DNA of 64,000 bases from Micromonospora sediminicola (GTDB lineage Bacteria > Actinomycetota > Actinomycetes > Mycobacteriales > Micromonosporaceae): the NCBI RefSeq assembly GCF_900089585.1, contig NZ_FLRH01000003.1:729001-793000 (forward strand), given 5' to 3'. Every line of letters begins with the position of its first letter. Position 1 is the stretch's first letter. Below the pieces are notes generated by a model. That model was given only the letters and a program-made list of their open reading frames with translations. It did no database searches and had not been told where the DNA came from. The translations under genes were made by a program, and so were the position numbers. Below are positions 15,957-24,544 of the stretch, one piece after another.

Positions 15957-18900
15957 TCACGCCTCCAGATCAGCCAGGACGGTCGGCAGTTGCCCGGCGG
16001 CCGGGGCGACCGTGCCGGGGGTGGTGTCCAGGTGTTCCAGCAGCCCGTTGACGTACGACACGTCGACCCGGACCTTCTGCACGCGGCCGTCGACGTCGCG
16101 CATGACGAACTCGCGGAAGCCGAGGCGGGACGCCGAGCCGCTGTCGGCCTGGCTGAGCGAGGCGAGAGTGGCCTCGTAGCCGTCGTCCACCGGCACCCGC
16201 AGCAGCCGCAGCGCCTCGGAGGCGATCTCGCTGTCCTCGGCGATCCGGCCGACGAAGACGGTGGAGACGAGGTTCTGGACGTCGAGACCGAGGATGTCCT
16301 TCGGGTTCTGCGAGGCGACCAGCGCGGCCAGGTTCCACTTGCGGGAGTCGCGGGCGAGGCGGACCAGGAACGAGCGCCCGGACCGCCAGCCCTCCATGAA
16401 GTGCGCCTCGTCGAGGCCGACCAGCTTGCGGGAGGACATCGAGCCGCCGTAGCAGCGGCGGACCGCCAGCCGGTGCGCGGTGTGCAGCATCGGCAGCGCG
16501 AGGGCCTCCTCGGCGGACCAGTATTCCCGCTCGATCTTCAGGTCGGGGAGCCGGAGCCCGGCCATGGTGATGACGGTGAGCGCGGCGTCGGCGCCGAGCA
16601 GCCCCTCCGGCGGCCGGCCGAAGAAGAGCATGGCCAGCGGCATCTCGGCGGTGTCGAGCAGCAGGTGGGCCAGTTCGCGTCCGGCGTCGTCGTCGAGCCC
16701 CTGGAGGCAGGTGACCACATCGTCGAGCGTGGAGGTCTCCTCGGCCGGCACCTGGCGTACGGCGTGCCGGAACAGGGTGGCCGTGGACGCCTCCCGGGCC
16801 ACCTGTGGCGGCACCAGCATCATGCAGATGTCCTGCACCAGCATCCGGCGCTCGGCGCGGGCGTTGGAGACCGCGATCTCGAACTCCCGGTCGCCGGCCG
16901 CCCCGGCGGCGAACTCGCTGCGCAGGGGCGTGGGGATCAGCGCGTACGGCGCCAGGGTGCCCTGCTCCGAGCCGGTCAGGTTGAGCACCCGCGAGTAGGG
17001 CGCCAGCTCGGGCATGGCGCAGAGCCGGGCCAACGGGCCGGACGGGTCGAGCAGGGTCACCTGCACGCCGCGCCGGGCGGCCAGGTAGCCGAGCGCGCCG
17101 AGCAGCGTGGACTTGCCGCCGCCGGGTTCGGCGACGAAGACGGCGAGGCCGGAGCGCTCGCGTACCTCCATCGGGAAGTGCATGTCGAGGAAGACCGGGC
17201 GACGGCAGGTGCCGGCGGTGCGGCCGATCAGGTCGCCGCGCCGGTCGCCGACGGTGGACGCGGCCTGGGGCAGCGCGGCGGCCAGCAGGTTGACCGGCAT
17301 CCGCCGGACGTAGCCGGTGTTGGCGATCGGCTCGCCGGGGATGAACTCGCGGGCCAGCCAGTCCTGGTTCTTCGGGTGCTGGAGCGAGATGCGCAGCTCA
17401 CGGGAGTAGAGCTGGATGAGGCGGCGGGCCCGTTCCAGGCACTCCTCCCGGGTCCGGCCGCCGACCGCGATCCGGTGCCACCCGTGCGCGCGGGCCGAGT
17501 CGACCGGCAGCCCGGTGGTCATCTCGTCGCCGATCACCAGGGCGCGCTTGGCCAGGCGTTCCAGCTCCGGCGGGGCGTCGATGCCGTGCTCGGCGTAGTC
17601 GAGCTGCTGGGAGCGGATCATCCGGAGCCGGTGTTCGAGGTTCCGGAAGGAGTCGTTGGGGCCGAGGATGTCAACCCGGGTGGAGAGTTCCATCGGCCAG
17701 GGCAACCGCTCGTGGAAGTGCAGCCACGGCTCGTGTCGCTCGGGGATCTCCAGCGGTTCCATCCGGCCGACCGCGAGCACGGCCACGTGCCGCTCCTCGC
17801 CGGTCATCCGGTTGACCAGCTTGACCGTCGAGCCGTAGGGCGTGCGGTAGCGCTCGACCTGTTCGGTCAGGGCCAGCAGGTCGCCGCGTTCCCAGCGGCC
17901 GTTGGTGATCGGGGAGAGCACGCCGGGCGGCGCCATGCAGAGCGCCACCGAGCGGTAGAGCAGCCACTCCAGCTCCGGCGCGGTGACCCGGCGCCCGCGC
18001 ATCCCGAACGCGCCGAGCACCTCGTCGAACTGCTCGACCGTACGGCCCAGCCGGCGGCGCTCGCCGTCGGCGGTGCCCCGGCCGAACGTGCGCAGCAGGC
18101 GCTCGGTGAGCGAGTCGCCGAGTGACCGGCGGGCGAAGGTGACGCCCAGGTAGGTCTGGCCCTCGGCGTGGTTGACCGCCATCAGGTGCCGCTGGGCGGC
18201 GACCAGGTGGTCGGCCCAGCCGGTGGTGCCGGGCACGTCCGGCAGCGGGGCGGCGGTGTGCGTGTCGATGGTGCGCGCCCACTCGTCGGCCGGGAACGGC
18301 CGGGTGGTGCGGCGCAGGTGCAGCCGGAACCCGGCCAGGCCCGCGTACTGCTCGGAGATCGCCGAGAGCAGCGCCTCGCGTTCGGCGTCGGGCCGGAACG
18401 CCCAACGGACCTCGGGCAGCCAGTACCAGGCGGTGACCGTGTTGGGGGTGAACGTGAGGTGCCCGGCGATCTCGGTGATGGCCAGCTCGACGGCGGGGTC
18501 GCGGTCGCCGAACTTGATTTTCGGGGCGCGTACCCGGACCGGCTTGGTCGGCTTGTCCCGGCGGGCGGCGGACCGCTGCCGGGGCGGCGCCACCTCGCGG
18601 TGCGCCGGCCGCCCGACCTCGCGGGTCGGCGCCGGCGTCGCCGCGTACGGGTCCGGCAGGTCGTGGTCCGGCTCGCGCCGGTCGACGCGGCGCGCGGGGG
18701 CCGGCGTCTCGACCGGCGCCGGGGCCACGGCCGCCTCGTGGAGCGGCTCCGGCTCGGCCGGGGGCCGGAGCGCGGGGAGGCGGTCACCGGCCTGCTGCGG
18801 CACCCGCGTGCGCGACGGGGGCGGCGGGTCGAGCGCGGGGGGCTGAACGGGCTCGGGCAGGGCGTGTGCCGGCTCCGGCCGGGGACGGCCGACCGCGCGT

Positions 18901-19358
18901 ACGCCGGAGGTCTGCTCCCGGGCCGGCGGCGCGGGTTCGGGTCGGGGCGGTTCGACCGGCGCGGCGTGCTGGTGCGGGATCGGCAGGGCCTCGCGGCCGA
19001 CACCGCGGCGGGGCGGCGCCACCACCGGTTCGACCGGCGCGGCGGGCGGAGTCGTCCCGGCGGGCGGGCCGGCCGGCCGGCGGACACGGGGCTGCGCGCC
19101 GCCGAACAGGTCGAGGAAGGGCGAGTCGATGTCGCCCTCGGGGCGGATCGGCTCGCGGGGTTCGGCGCCCCGAGGGCTGAGCGGACGCGGGGGCTGGAAG
19201 ACGCCGACCCGCCCGTGGCCGGGAGTGGTGACGAGCGCCGGGTCGAGGACGATCTCGTCGAGGTCCTCGTCCGGTGGGTAGTCGAACGATCGCGCACGGT
19301 TACCGGGCGATCCGCCCGGGTGCCCGGCCGGGGAACCCGGCGTGGAAGAGCGACTCAT
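15957..19358 (-). CDS. VirB4/TraC-like conjugation ATPase with long disordered N-terminus
   Basis: This 1133-residue protein has about 270 N-terminal residues rich in Pro, Arg and Ala (disordered). A VirB4/CagE-like N-terminal domain follows, then a RecA-like motor domain. Walker A is VAEPGGGKSTLLGAL (about residue 745). Walker B is KLVGLDEAHFMEGW (about residue 978), followed by RLARDSRKWNLAALVASQNPKDI, the sensor block common to VirB4 and TraC ATPases. It would energise pilus or channel assembly at the membrane. ATG 19358 starts the frame. The gene is third in the operon, after a pilin-like and a small membrane protein, as in Gram-positive type IV secretion clusters. Confidence 0.85.
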   Translation of the reverse strand: MSRSSTPGSPAGHPGGSPGNRARSFDYPPDEDLDEIVLDPALVTTPGHGRVGVFQPPRPLSPRGAEPREPIRPEGDIDSPFLDLFGGAQPRVRRPAGPPAGTTPPAAPVEPVVAPPRRGVGREALPIPHQHAAPVEPPRPEPAPPAREQTSGVRAVGRPRPEPAHALPEPVQPPALDPPPPSRTRVPQQAGDRLPALRPPAEPEPLHEAAVAPAPVETPAPARRVDRREPDHDLPDPYAATPAPTREVGRPAHREVAPPRQRSAARRDKPTKPVRVRAPKIKFGDRDPAVELAITEIAGHLTFTPNTVTAWYWLPEVRWAFRPDAEREALLSAISEQYAGLAGFRLHLRRTTRPFPADEWARTIDTHTAAPLPDVPGTTGWADHLVAAQRHLMAVNHAEGQTYLGVTFARRSLGDSLTERLLRTFGRGTADGERRRLGRTVEQFDEVLGAFGMRGRRVTAPELEWLLYRSVALCMAPPGVLSPITNGRWERGDLLALTEQVERYRTPYGSTVKLVNRMTGEERHVAVLAVGRMEPLEIPERHEPWLHFHERLPWPMELSTRVDILGPNDSFRNLEHRLRMIRSQQLDYAEHGIDAPPELERLAKRALVIGDEMTTGLPVDSARAHGWHRIAVGGRTREECLERARRLIQLYSRELRISLQHPKNQDWLAREFIPGEPIANTGYVRRMPVNLLAAALPQAASTVGDRRGDLIGRTAGTCRRPVFLDMHFPMEVRERSGLAVFVAEPGGGKSTLLGALGYLAARRGVQVTLLDPSGPLARLCAMPELAPYSRVLNLTGSEQGTLAPYALIPTPLRSEFAAGAAGDREFEIAVSNARAERRMLVQDICMMLVPPQVAREASTATLFRHAVRQVPAEETSTLDDVVTCLQGLDDDAGRELAHLLLDTAEMPLAMLFFGRPPEGLLGADAALTVITMAGLRLPDLKIEREYWSAEEALALPMLHTAHRLAVRRCYGGSMSSRKLVGLDEAHFMEGWRSGRSFLVRLARDSRKWNLAALVASQNPKDILGLDVQNLVSTVFVGRIAEDSEIASEALRLLRVPVDDGYEATLASLSQADSGSASRLGFREFVMRDVDGRVQKVRVDVSYVNGLLEHLDTTPGTVAPAAGQLPTVLADLEA

Positions 19359-19407
19359 GCGACCGCCTCACCCGCGTCGTTCGTCTGCGCCGTCGGCGTA
19401 CGCCCGG

Positions 19408-19770
19408 TCATGCCAGTTCCTCCCGGATCCTGATCCGGCTCGCGACGAGGCGCGGGTCCCGCAGCTCGGCGGCCGGCTCCCGGGTGCGTCGCCAGTCGGT
19501 CAGCGCGGTCCGGATGACCATGCGCGCCGGCCGGTCCGGGTCGACGTACCGGAAGATGAACGAGGTCGTCACGATGGCGAGCGAGATCTCCCAGGCGGGG
19601 AACAGCTCGACCTGGAGCGTGAACAACCAGTGGATGAACATGTAGAGGGGTACGAGCAGCATGAACAGGCCGTACTGGGCGTACGGCAGGTGGACGGGAA
19701 GGGTGTACCCGGGCGGCCCCAGGTAGACGAGGCGAGCCCGGTAGATGTCGTCGTCGGTGCGCAGCCGCAT
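19408..19770 (-). CDS. Small two-helix membrane protein (PrgI/VirB3-like position)
   Basis: The 120-residue protein has two adjacent hydrophobic segments (about residues 31-52, QYGLFMLLVPLYMFIHWLFTLQ, and 57-73, AWEISLAIVTTSFIFRYV) and a basic C-terminal tail. VirB3/PrgI proteins are small, contain two helices and are encoded just upstream of the VirB4 ATPase, exactly as here. Homology cannot be proven by eye. It starts 14 nt after the pilin-like gene and ends 49 nt before the ATPase start. Confidence 0.6.
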   Translation of the reverse strand: MRLRTDDDIYRARLVYLGPPGYTLPVHLPYAQYGLFMLLVPLYMFIHWLFTLQVELFPAWEISLAIVTTSFIFRYVDPDRPARMVIRTALTDWRRTREPAAELRDPRLVASRIRIREELA

Positions 19771-19784
19771 CGTCGCCCAGCGCC

Positions 19785-20099
19785 CTATTCGAAGATCAGC
19801 TTGATCAGGTAGTCACCGACGAAGAAGAGTGTGGCCGCGCCGGCGATGAAGGCCAGCCCGATGATGGCGATGGCCGAGCTGGTCAGCACCTTGGAGATCT
19901 CACCCCGGCTGGCCCGGCCGATGAAGATCACCCCGAGCACGGCCAGCAGGATCGGCGCGATCTTGCTGGCGAAGAAGGTGACGACGTTGTCCGTGTCGAT
20001 GCCCTTGGGCGCCGGCTCGGCGAGTGGAGTCGACGCCAGGGTGTGGAGCGCGTGGTCGACGGCGGTGGACGCCGTTGCCATGAGCTCGATGGCGATCAC
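19785..20099 (-). CDS. Pilin-like (TrbC/VirB2-type) small membrane protein, first gene of the operon
   Basis: The 104-residue product has two hydrophobic helices (about residues 46-63, VTFFASKIAPILLAVLGVIF, and 74-98, TSSAIAIIGLAFIAGAATLFFVGDYLI) separated by a basic loop (GRASRGEI). This is the layout of TrbC/VirB2-type pilins and of the small subunits of actinobacterial conjugation systems. GTG 20099 was chosen because GGGGAGG sits 7 nt upstream on the minus strand; a longer frame to 20207 has no such signal. The upstream 350-nt divergent region with folP must hold the operon promoter. Confidence 0.6.
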   Translation of the reverse strand: MIAIELMATASTAVDHALHTLASTPLAEPAPKGIDTDNVVTFFASKIAPILLAVLGVIFIGRASRGEISKVLTSSAIAIIGLAFIAGAATLFFVGDYLIKLIFE

Positions 20100-20456
20100 T
20101 GGAAACCTCCCCAAGGTCGCGGCCGGCGGCGCCGCGTTGGTGCAAGTAGGCAAGCCTGGCGGGATGATGCTCGTCAGAGACAGCGCCGTCGACGCTGGGT
20201 CCGTCACTCACCACGGAGCGTGGCGAGTTTTGGGGGGATTCTTCCCGCTTCGGCCCTCCCTCCAGGCTTCGCCATCTCGATGCTGGGCAATTCCAAAGCG
20301 TACGGGCCGGCCACCTTTGCGACAAGCCGCGAAGAGTGGACCCCGAACGACCCGGACGACCGATCGTACACCTGTTCCAATGTGCACGTCAGGGCGCGCG
20401 CTCCGGTGCTCGCCCGGCCGCCGGAAGCCCTGCTGGCGAACGGTACTGTCGGGTCC
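20100..20456. promoter_or_regulatory. Divergent promoter region between the secretion-like operon and folP
   Basis: This 357-nt gap separates the divergent starts at 20099 (minus) and 20457 (plus). Apart from the folP-proximal TACTGT I see no convincing -35/-10 pair, hairpin or gene. The stretch is less GC-rich around 20210-20350 than the flanking coding DNA. Confidence 0.35.
20444..20449 (+). promoter_or_regulatory. folP: Leaderless-type -10 element (TACTGT) for folP
   Basis: TACTGT ends 7 nt before GTG 20457. There is no ribosome-binding site upstream of that codon. Confidence 0.5.
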
Positions 20457-21332
20457 GTGACCGATCTGGTACGGGCGGAGACCCCGGTGGTGATGGGCGT
20501 CCTCAACGTCACGCCCGACTCCTTCTCGGACGGCGGCAGATACGCCGATCTGGACGCCGCCGTCGCACACGGCGTGCGACTGCGCGCCGACGGGGCGGAC
20601 CTGGTCGACGTGGGCGGCGAGTCCACCCGGCCCGGCGCCGACCGGGTGGACGCGGAGACCGAGACCGCCCGGGTGCTGCCGGTGGTGCGGGAGCTGACCG
20701 CCGCCGGCATCCCGGTCAGCATCGACACCAGCCGGGCCCGGGTCGCCGAGGCCGTCCTCGCCGCCGGCGCGGCCGTGGTGAACGACGTGTCCGGCGGGCT
20801 CGCCGACCCGGACATGGCCCGCGTGGTCCGCGACGCCGGGTGCCCGTGGGTGCTCATGCACTGGCGGGGCCACTCCCGCGAGATGCGCGACCTGGCCCAC
20901 TACACCGACGTGGTGGCCGACGTCCGGGCCGAGCTGGGCGCGCGGGTCGACGCGGCGCTCGCCGCCGGCGTGGCCGCCGACCGGATCATCGTCGACCCCG
21001 GGCTCGGCTTCGCCAAGACCGCCGCGCACAACTGGGAACTCAGCGCCCGCCTGCCCGAGCTGGTCGATCTCGGCTTCCCGGTCCTGTTCGGGGCCAGCCG
21101 CAAGTCCTACCTGGGCCGGCTGCTCACCGACCCGACCGGCGCGCCCCGCCCCACCGCCGGCCGGGAGGCCGCGACGATCGCGACCAGTGTGCTCGCCGTG
21201 GCCGCCGGCGCCTGGGGGGTACGCGTGCACGACGTCCGGGACACCGCCGACGCGCTCGCCGTCTGGCGTGCCACCGGCCGCCCCCGGTTGGCCACCGCGG
21301 GCGCCGGCGCGACCGGGGGAGGGGACCGATGA
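20457..21332 (+). CDS. folP: Dihydropteroate synthase
   Basis: FolP condenses p-aminobenzoate with dihydropterin pyrophosphate; it is the sulfonamide target. Diagnostic blocks are VMGVLNVTPDSFSDGG (pterin/phosphate site), VDVGGESTRPGAD and FGASRKSYLGRL (the SRK loop). The 291-residue length is normal. GTG 20457 directly precedes the conserved start and has a -10-like TACTGT 7 nt upstream. The stop overlaps folB (ATGA), beginning a chain of four overlapping genes that convert dihydroneopterin products to dihydropteroate. Confidence 0.95.
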   Translation: MTDLVRAETPVVMGVLNVTPDSFSDGGRYADLDAAVAHGVRLRADGADLVDVGGESTRPGADRVDAETETARVLPVVRELTAAGIPVSIDTSRARVAEAVLAAGAAVVNDVSGGLADPDMARVVRDAGCPWVLMHWRGHSREMRDLAHYTDVVADVRAELGARVDAALAAGVAADRIIVDPGLGFAKTAAHNWELSARLPELVDLGFPVLFGASRKSYLGRLLTDPTGAPRPTAGREAATIATSVLAVAAGAWGVRVHDVRDTADALAVWRATGRPRLATAGAGATGGGDR

Positions 21333-21688
21333 CCGACCGGATCGAGCTGACCGGCCTGCGTGCGCACGGCCGGCACGGGGTCTACGACTTCGAGCGCGCC
21401 CAGGGCCAGGAGTTCGTCGTCGACGCCGTGCTCGAACTCGACCTGGGTCCGGCCGCCCGTTCCGACGAGGTGACCGACACCGTGCACTACGGCGAGCTGG
21501 CCGAGCGGCTGGTCGCGGTGATCACCGGCGACCCGGTGAACCTGATCGAGACGCTCGCCGACCGGCTGCTCGCGGTCTGCCTGGCCGAGCCGCTGGTCGC
21601 CGCCGCGACGGTGACCGTGCACAAGCCGGAGGCCCCGATCCCGCACGCCTTCCGGGACGTGGCGGTCACCATGCGGCGTACCCGGTGA
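21329..21688 (+). CDS. folB: Dihydroneopterin aldolase
   Basis: FolB cleaves 7,8-dihydroneopterin to 6-hydroxymethyl-dihydropterin and glycolaldehyde. The 119-residue protein has the family hallmarks LTGLRAHGRHGVYDFERAQGQEFVVDAVLELDL, VHYGELAERL, NLIETLADRL (substrate-binding Glu) and VTVHKPEAPIP (catalytic Lys). ATG 21329 overlaps the folP stop by 4 nt (ATGA), and its own stop overlaps folK (GTGA), so the three enzymes are translationally coupled. Confidence 0.95.
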   Translation: MTDRIELTGLRAHGRHGVYDFERAQGQEFVVDAVLELDLGPAARSDEVTDTVHYGELAERLVAVITGDPVNLIETLADRLLAVCLAEPLVAAATVTVHKPEAPIPHAFRDVAVTMRRTR

Positions 21689-22212
21689 CCCGGGCCGTGC
21701 TGTCGATCGGCAGCAACCTCGGCGACCGCCTCGACCACCTGCGCGGCGCGGTGGCCGCGCTCGGCGACGGCGTCCTGCTGGTCTCCGGCGTCTACGAGAC
21801 TCCACCGTGGGGGGACGCGGACCAGCCCGCGTACCTGAACGCGGCGGTGATGGTCGCGGACCCGGCGGCGACGCCGGGCGACTGGCTGGCGCGGGCCCGG
21901 GCCGCCGAGACGGCGGCCGGGCGCACCCGCGACGCGGACCGGCGGTACGGGCCGCGCACGCTCGACGTGGACGTGATCGCGGTCTGGGACGACGCCGGGC
22001 GGCCGGTGCTCAGCGACGACCCCGAGCTGACCCTGCCGCACCCCCGCGCCCACCTGCGCGCCTTCGTGCTGCGGCCGTGGATCGACATCGAGCCGCACGG
22101 CCGGCTGCCCGGGCACGGCTGGCTGACCGACCTGCTCAACGCCGAGCCGTTGGCCGCCGACGCCCTGGAACTGAGCCCGCGACCGGATCTGACGCTAGAG
22201 TCGGACACATGA
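21685..22212 (+). CDS. folK: 6-hydroxymethyl-7,8-dihydropterin pyrophosphokinase
   Basis: FolK transfers pyrophosphate from ATP to 6-hydroxymethyl-dihydropterin, supplying FolP. Clear motifs are VLSIGSNLGDRLDHLRGAV at the N-terminus, SGVYETPPWG and YLNAAV, and the RYGPRTLDVDVI and LPHPRAHLRAFVLRP blocks carrying the Mg-binding Asp pair and substrate Arg/His residues. The 175-residue length fits. GTG 21685 overlaps folB and the stop overlaps the next gene (ATGA). Confidence 0.95.
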   Translation: MTRAVLSIGSNLGDRLDHLRGAVAALGDGVLLVSGVYETPPWGDADQPAYLNAAVMVADPAATPGDWLARARAAETAAGRTRDADRRYGPRTLDVDVIAVWDDAGRPVLSDDPELTLPHPRAHLRAFVLRPWIDIEPHGRLPGHGWLTDLLNAEPLAADALELSPRPDLTLESDT

Positions 22213-22739
22213 GTACGACCCGGTCCCCACAGGATCCCGACCGCTTCCGGATGGGTCCGACCCGGGTCTCCACGCTGGTGGTGGCCGGTCTGGCCGCCGC
22301 CGCCGTGGCCTGGCTGCTGATCAGCAACTTCTACGGCGACTTCGCCGCCGACCTGCCCTGGCTGCCGGTGATCACGCTGGCCGGGCTGGCCGTGCTGGAG
22401 GGCTACGCGGCGGTCAACACCCGGGGCCGGATCGAACGGCGACCCGGACGGGAGCCGGTGAACCCGCTGCTGGTCGCCCGCTTCGTGGTGCTCGCCAAGG
22501 CGTCCGCGCTGGCCGGAGCGATCTTCGCCGGCTTCTACGCCGGGCTGGCCGGCTGGCTCTTCGTCGAGCCGACCAACGCCGCCGTCGGCGACCGCCCCGC
22601 CGCGGTGGCCGGGCTGGTCGCCTCGCTGGCCCTGGTCGCGGCGGCGCTCTGGCTGGAACGGTCGTGCCGGGTGCCTGAGCAGGAGGACGACTCCGACCGC
22701 GAGCCGGGCGACCGGGAGACCCCGCGCGGGCGCCTCTGA
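22209..22739 (+). CDS. DUF3180 family membrane protein
   Basis: The 176-residue protein has four hydrophobic segments (about residues 21-39, 48-65, 88-113 and 127-148). It contains GPTRVSTLVVAGLAAAAVAWLL, typical of the DUF3180 family found immediately after folK in many actinobacteria. Its function is unknown. ATG 22209 overlaps the folK stop (ATGA). A TAGAGT element 7 nt upstream could also give an internal leaderless transcript. The C-terminal 25 residues are acidic and charged. Confidence 0.85.
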   Translation: MSTTRSPQDPDRFRMGPTRVSTLVVAGLAAAAVAWLLISNFYGDFAADLPWLPVITLAGLAVLEGYAAVNTRGRIERRPGREPVNPLLVARFVVLAKASALAGAIFAGFYAGLAGWLFVEPTNAAVGDRPAAVAGLVASLALVAAALWLERSCRVPEQEDDSDREPGDRETPRGRL

Positions 22740-22855
22740 TCAGGGGGTTCCCCACACCCCGGCCCGCAGGTACCGTCCCTGGCGACCGGAGAGCGACGGC
22801 CGCCACCGGTCCGCCCGCCCGTGGGCCGGACGCGGCCACCTGGGAGGCGCGGCCA

Positions 22856-24085
22856 ATGGGGTACGACGAGGCGGACCGGACCGCGTCACCGGAGACCTCC
22901 TCCGGCGTACCGGCCGCCGTGCTGGAGAACGTCTTCGACGACCCGTCGCACGGCGAACCCGGCCGGGACCGGATCGCGGTGCACGTGGTCTGGGAGTTCC
23001 TGCTGCTGGCCGGGCTGGCCGCGGTGACCTGGCTGCTCTGGCGGGAGGACGCGGACGCGCTGCGCGGCGGCGCGCTCAAGACGCTGCTCGTCGACGTGGC
23101 CGGGCTCGGCCTGCTCACCCTGGCCGCCGGGCTGAGCCTGCGGGCCGCCGCGGTGAACCTGGCGGTCGGTCCGGTCGCGCTGGCCGCCGCGATGCACTTC
23201 GCCGAGCAGGGCGACCGGGGTGCCCGGGAGGCGCTGCTCCCGGCGCTCGCGGTGGCCGCGGTCGGCGGGCTGGCGCTCGCCCTGGTCGTGGTGGTGCTGC
23301 ACGTGCCGGGCTGGGCGGCGAGCCTGGCCGGCGCGGCCGGCGTGATCGTCTACCTGGAGCGGCGGACCGCCCCGGTCGCGGTCCAGGGGGACTACGACCC
23401 CCGGCGCACCGCGCTCTACCTGTTCGTCGGCTTCGCCGCGGTGGCCGTCCTCGGTGGCCTCTTCGGTGCGATCAAACCGGTGCGCCGGCTGATCGGCCGG
23501 TTCCGTCCGGTCGCCGACCCGGCCCGGCGGCGCGGGGCGGTCGCCGCCGTCGTGACCGCGCTGGCGCTCGTCGGCTCCACGGTGCTGGCGATGCTCGGCG
23601 GGGTCCTGATCGCCGCGAACGGGGACGGTCCGGTGGCCCCCGGCACCGGGCTGGACTGGACGGTGCTGGCGGTCGGCACGGTCCTGCTCGGCGGCACCAG
23701 CGCGTACGGCCGGCGCGGCGGTGTCTTCGGCACGCTGATCGCGGTCAGCCTGGTGGTGGTGTTCCTGGCCTGGACCGTGGCGCACGACTGGTCGATCGGC
23801 CGGTGGGCCCTGGGCGGGGCGGTGCTCGGCGCCGGGCTGCTGGTCACCCGGCTGGTCGAGACGTTCGGCCGGCCCCGCCCGGCCCGGCAACTGACGGCCG
23901 TGCCCGGCCCGCCGCGCCCGGTCGGGGACGGCCGGATCAGCACCGGCTGGACGACGACCCCGACGCCCGAGCCGACCGACACCTGGCCGTCGGTGCTGCC
24001 CGTACGCGAGACCGACACCCCGGTCGACGCCTGGGAGGCGCCCCGCTGGGAGAGCGAGCCGCGGCGCTGGGACGCCGACCGCTGA
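22856..24085 (+). CDS. Multi-pass membrane protein, possibly related to branched ABC permeases
   Basis: The 409-residue protein has about nine hydrophobic helices between residues 40 and 340 and a 60-residue Pro/Thr/Trp-rich cytoplasmic tail. The spacing of Gly/Ala-rich helices (NLAVGPVALAAAMHFA, VFGTLIAVSLVVVFLAWTV) recalls BPD_transp_2 (RbsC/LivH) permeases, and homologues in actinobacteria are often named so. No ATPase or binding protein is adjacent, so transport is unproven. ATG 22856 is well supported by TGGGAGGCG 8-12 nt upstream. Confidence 0.65.
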   Translation: MGYDEADRTASPETSSGVPAAVLENVFDDPSHGEPGRDRIAVHVVWEFLLLAGLAAVTWLLWREDADALRGGALKTLLVDVAGLGLLTLAAGLSLRAAAVNLAVGPVALAAAMHFAEQGDRGAREALLPALAVAAVGGLALALVVVVLHVPGWAASLAGAAGVIVYLERRTAPVAVQGDYDPRRTALYLFVGFAAVAVLGGLFGAIKPVRRLIGRFRPVADPARRRGAVAAVVTALALVGSTVLAMLGGVLIAANGDGPVAPGTGLDWTVLAVGTVLLGGTSAYGRRGGVFGTLIAVSLVVVFLAWTVAHDWSIGRWALGGAVLGAGLLVTRLVETFGRPRPARQLTAVPGPPRPVGDGRISTGWTTTPTPEPTDTWPSVLPVRETDTPVDAWEAPRWESEPRRWDADR

Positions 24086-24147
24086 CGTCGACGAGGGTCG
24101 GCTCCGGCGGGGGTCGCGTCCGGCGGGCCGAAGCTGATCTCGCCGGT

Positions 24148-24153
24148 TAGGCT
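24148..24153 (+). promoter_or_regulatory. Leaderless-type -10 element (TAGGCT)
   Basis: TAGGCT ends 7 nt before ATG 24161, without a ribosome-binding site. Confidence 0.5.
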
Positions 24154-24160
24154 CGGCGGC

Positions 24161-24463
24161 ATGAGCGAGACTCCTGCCCCCGGCGGCCGTACCTTCGACG
24201 AGCTCGACAAGCTCTCCACCGAGGAGCTGCGCGAGCAGGCGTTCCACCTGGCCCGGGAGCGTCGCGACGTGGGGTTCTTCTGGTCGGTGCTGCGGCACCT
24301 GCCGAACGCCGACGAGGCTGCCGCCCTGGACGGCGCGCCGAACTCGGTCGGGCCGACCATCGACGAGGCCAACGCGCTGTGGCGGGAGCTGACCGGGCAC
24401 GGCTACGACGAGTCCGCGCCGCTGCTGCGCGCCGCCTTCATCGACTACCTGATGAAGCACTGA
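24161..24463 (+). CDS. Small conserved hypothetical protein, 100 aa
   Basis: The soluble, mostly helical 100-residue protein begins MSETPAPGGRTFDELDKLSTEELREQAFHLARERRDVGFFWSVLRHLPNA and ends LLRAAFIDYLMKH. There are no membrane segments or recognisable catalytic motifs. The charged helical N-half is typical of small actinobacterial housekeeping proteins of unknown role. A TAGGCT -10 element 7 nt upstream of the ATG supports the start and independent, leaderless transcription. Confidence 0.75.
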   Translation: MSETPAPGGRTFDELDKLSTEELREQAFHLARERRDVGFFWSVLRHLPNADEAAALDGAPNSVGPTIDEANALWRELTGHGYDESAPLLRAAFIDYLMKH

Positions 24464-24544
24464 CCCGTGGCCGCCCGCCGGCCGACGGCGGTCGCGCGGA
24501 CGCGCAGGTTTGCCCGGCGCGGCGGCCCGGGAACTGACCGCTCC

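Noticed and set aside
7473..20099. Integrative conjugative element
   Set aside because: No integrase, relaxase, coupling ATPase with an intact P-loop, tRNA or flanking direct repeats could be seen.
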